DNA of 5,696 nucleotides from Sphingomonas sanxanigenens (GTDB taxonomy: Bacteria > Pseudomonadota > Alphaproteobacteria > Sphingomonadales > Sphingomonadaceae), in assembly GCA_003240855.1 (NCBI GenBank), contig QFNN01000144.1:1-5696 (forward strand). The letters run 5' to 3'. This document shows, piece by piece, positions 5,580-5,696 of this stretch; within the stretch, counting starts at the first letter, position 1; each line of letters starts with the position of its first letter. The notes beneath the pieces are model-generated. The model made no database searches and was not told the origin of the DNA. It saw nothing but the letters and a program-made list of their open reading frames with translations. The position numbers and the translations under genes are program-made.

Positions 5580-5696
5580 GCGCGTAGCCGCGGCAGTTCT
5601 GGTGGCGAGCGGGCTGGCGATCGCCATCCCCGCGATCGGCCAGAAGCAGACGCCCGAATCGCTACTGCCGCCGGGCTTTGGCGATCCGGCGCCTTC
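5560..5696 (+). CDS. Exported protein, N-terminal part only (runs off the window)
   Basis: The 45 complete codons visible start with MKSSRTKRVA, a basic N-terminus followed by a hydrophobic core at about 9-24 and a likely signal-peptidase cut near AIG|Q (after residue 27). Mature sequence then reads QKQTPESLLPPGFGDPAP, a proline- and glycine-rich start that suggests a flexible region before a folded domain further right. GAGAAGG (5544-5550) lies 9 nt before the ATG, a good ribosome site inside the preceding gene, which this gene overlaps by 20 nt. The function cannot be judged from this fragment. The product is probably periplasmic or cell-surface. Confidence 0.65.
   Translation, partial: MKSSRTKRVAAAVLVASGLAIAIPAIGQKQTPESLLPPGFGDPAP

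Noticed and set aside
1..5696. CRISPR array, insertion sequence or toxin-antitoxin pair
   Set aside because: I found no regularly spaced repeats, no transposase and no recognisable toxin or antitoxin.

Overview
The window is chromosomal DNA from a GC-rich alphaproteobacterium, most likely of the Sphingomonadales. This placement is inferred from base composition, the aroK-aroB pair and the large secreted M28/transferrin-receptor-type peptidase. No marker gene proves it. The best-supported content is the minus-strand block: shikimate kinase (aroK, 4807-5346) and 3-dehydroquinate synthase (aroB, 3725-4810) share an ATGA stop/start overlap. They are followed by an exported glutamate-carboxypeptidase-II-like metallopeptidase (1379-3613) and then a tRNA-Glu(CTC) gene (1254-1329).

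Two short plus-strand units flank this block. On the left (241-1121), an unrecognised TonB-like membrane-anchored protein is coupled by another ATGA overlap to a 62-residue membrane protein. The two proteins share a DPYAxAS motif. This unit uses rarer codons (ATA, CTA, TTA, AGT) than the aro genes and looks accessory or fast-evolving. It is preceded by an AT-rich promoter region carrying an 8-bp direct repeat with an 11-bp period. On the right, transcribed divergently from aroK, a 45-residue membrane protein (5442-5579) overlaps by 20 nt the start of a predicted exported protein that runs off the window (5560-5696).

AroB makes 3-dehydroquinate and AroK phosphorylates shikimate, so these two genes serve aromatic amino-acid synthesis. 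The peptidase is probably transcribed from its own promoter in the 111-bp gap after aroB. The tRNA has a good TTGACG-17-TAGATG promoter directly after the peptidase stop codon, and a 14-bp inverted repeat overlaps that promoter. The left plus-strand unit and the tRNA converge on 1122-1253.

The first 240 bases contain no gene I can support. They hold a tRNA T-arm-like sequence inside a hairpin, then the direct repeat and an AT-rich stretch. I see no insertion sequence, CRISPR array or complete mobile element. No new system is demonstrated. The best candidates for something undescribed are the two-gene DPYAxAS unit and the promoter-embedded inverted repeat before the tRNA.
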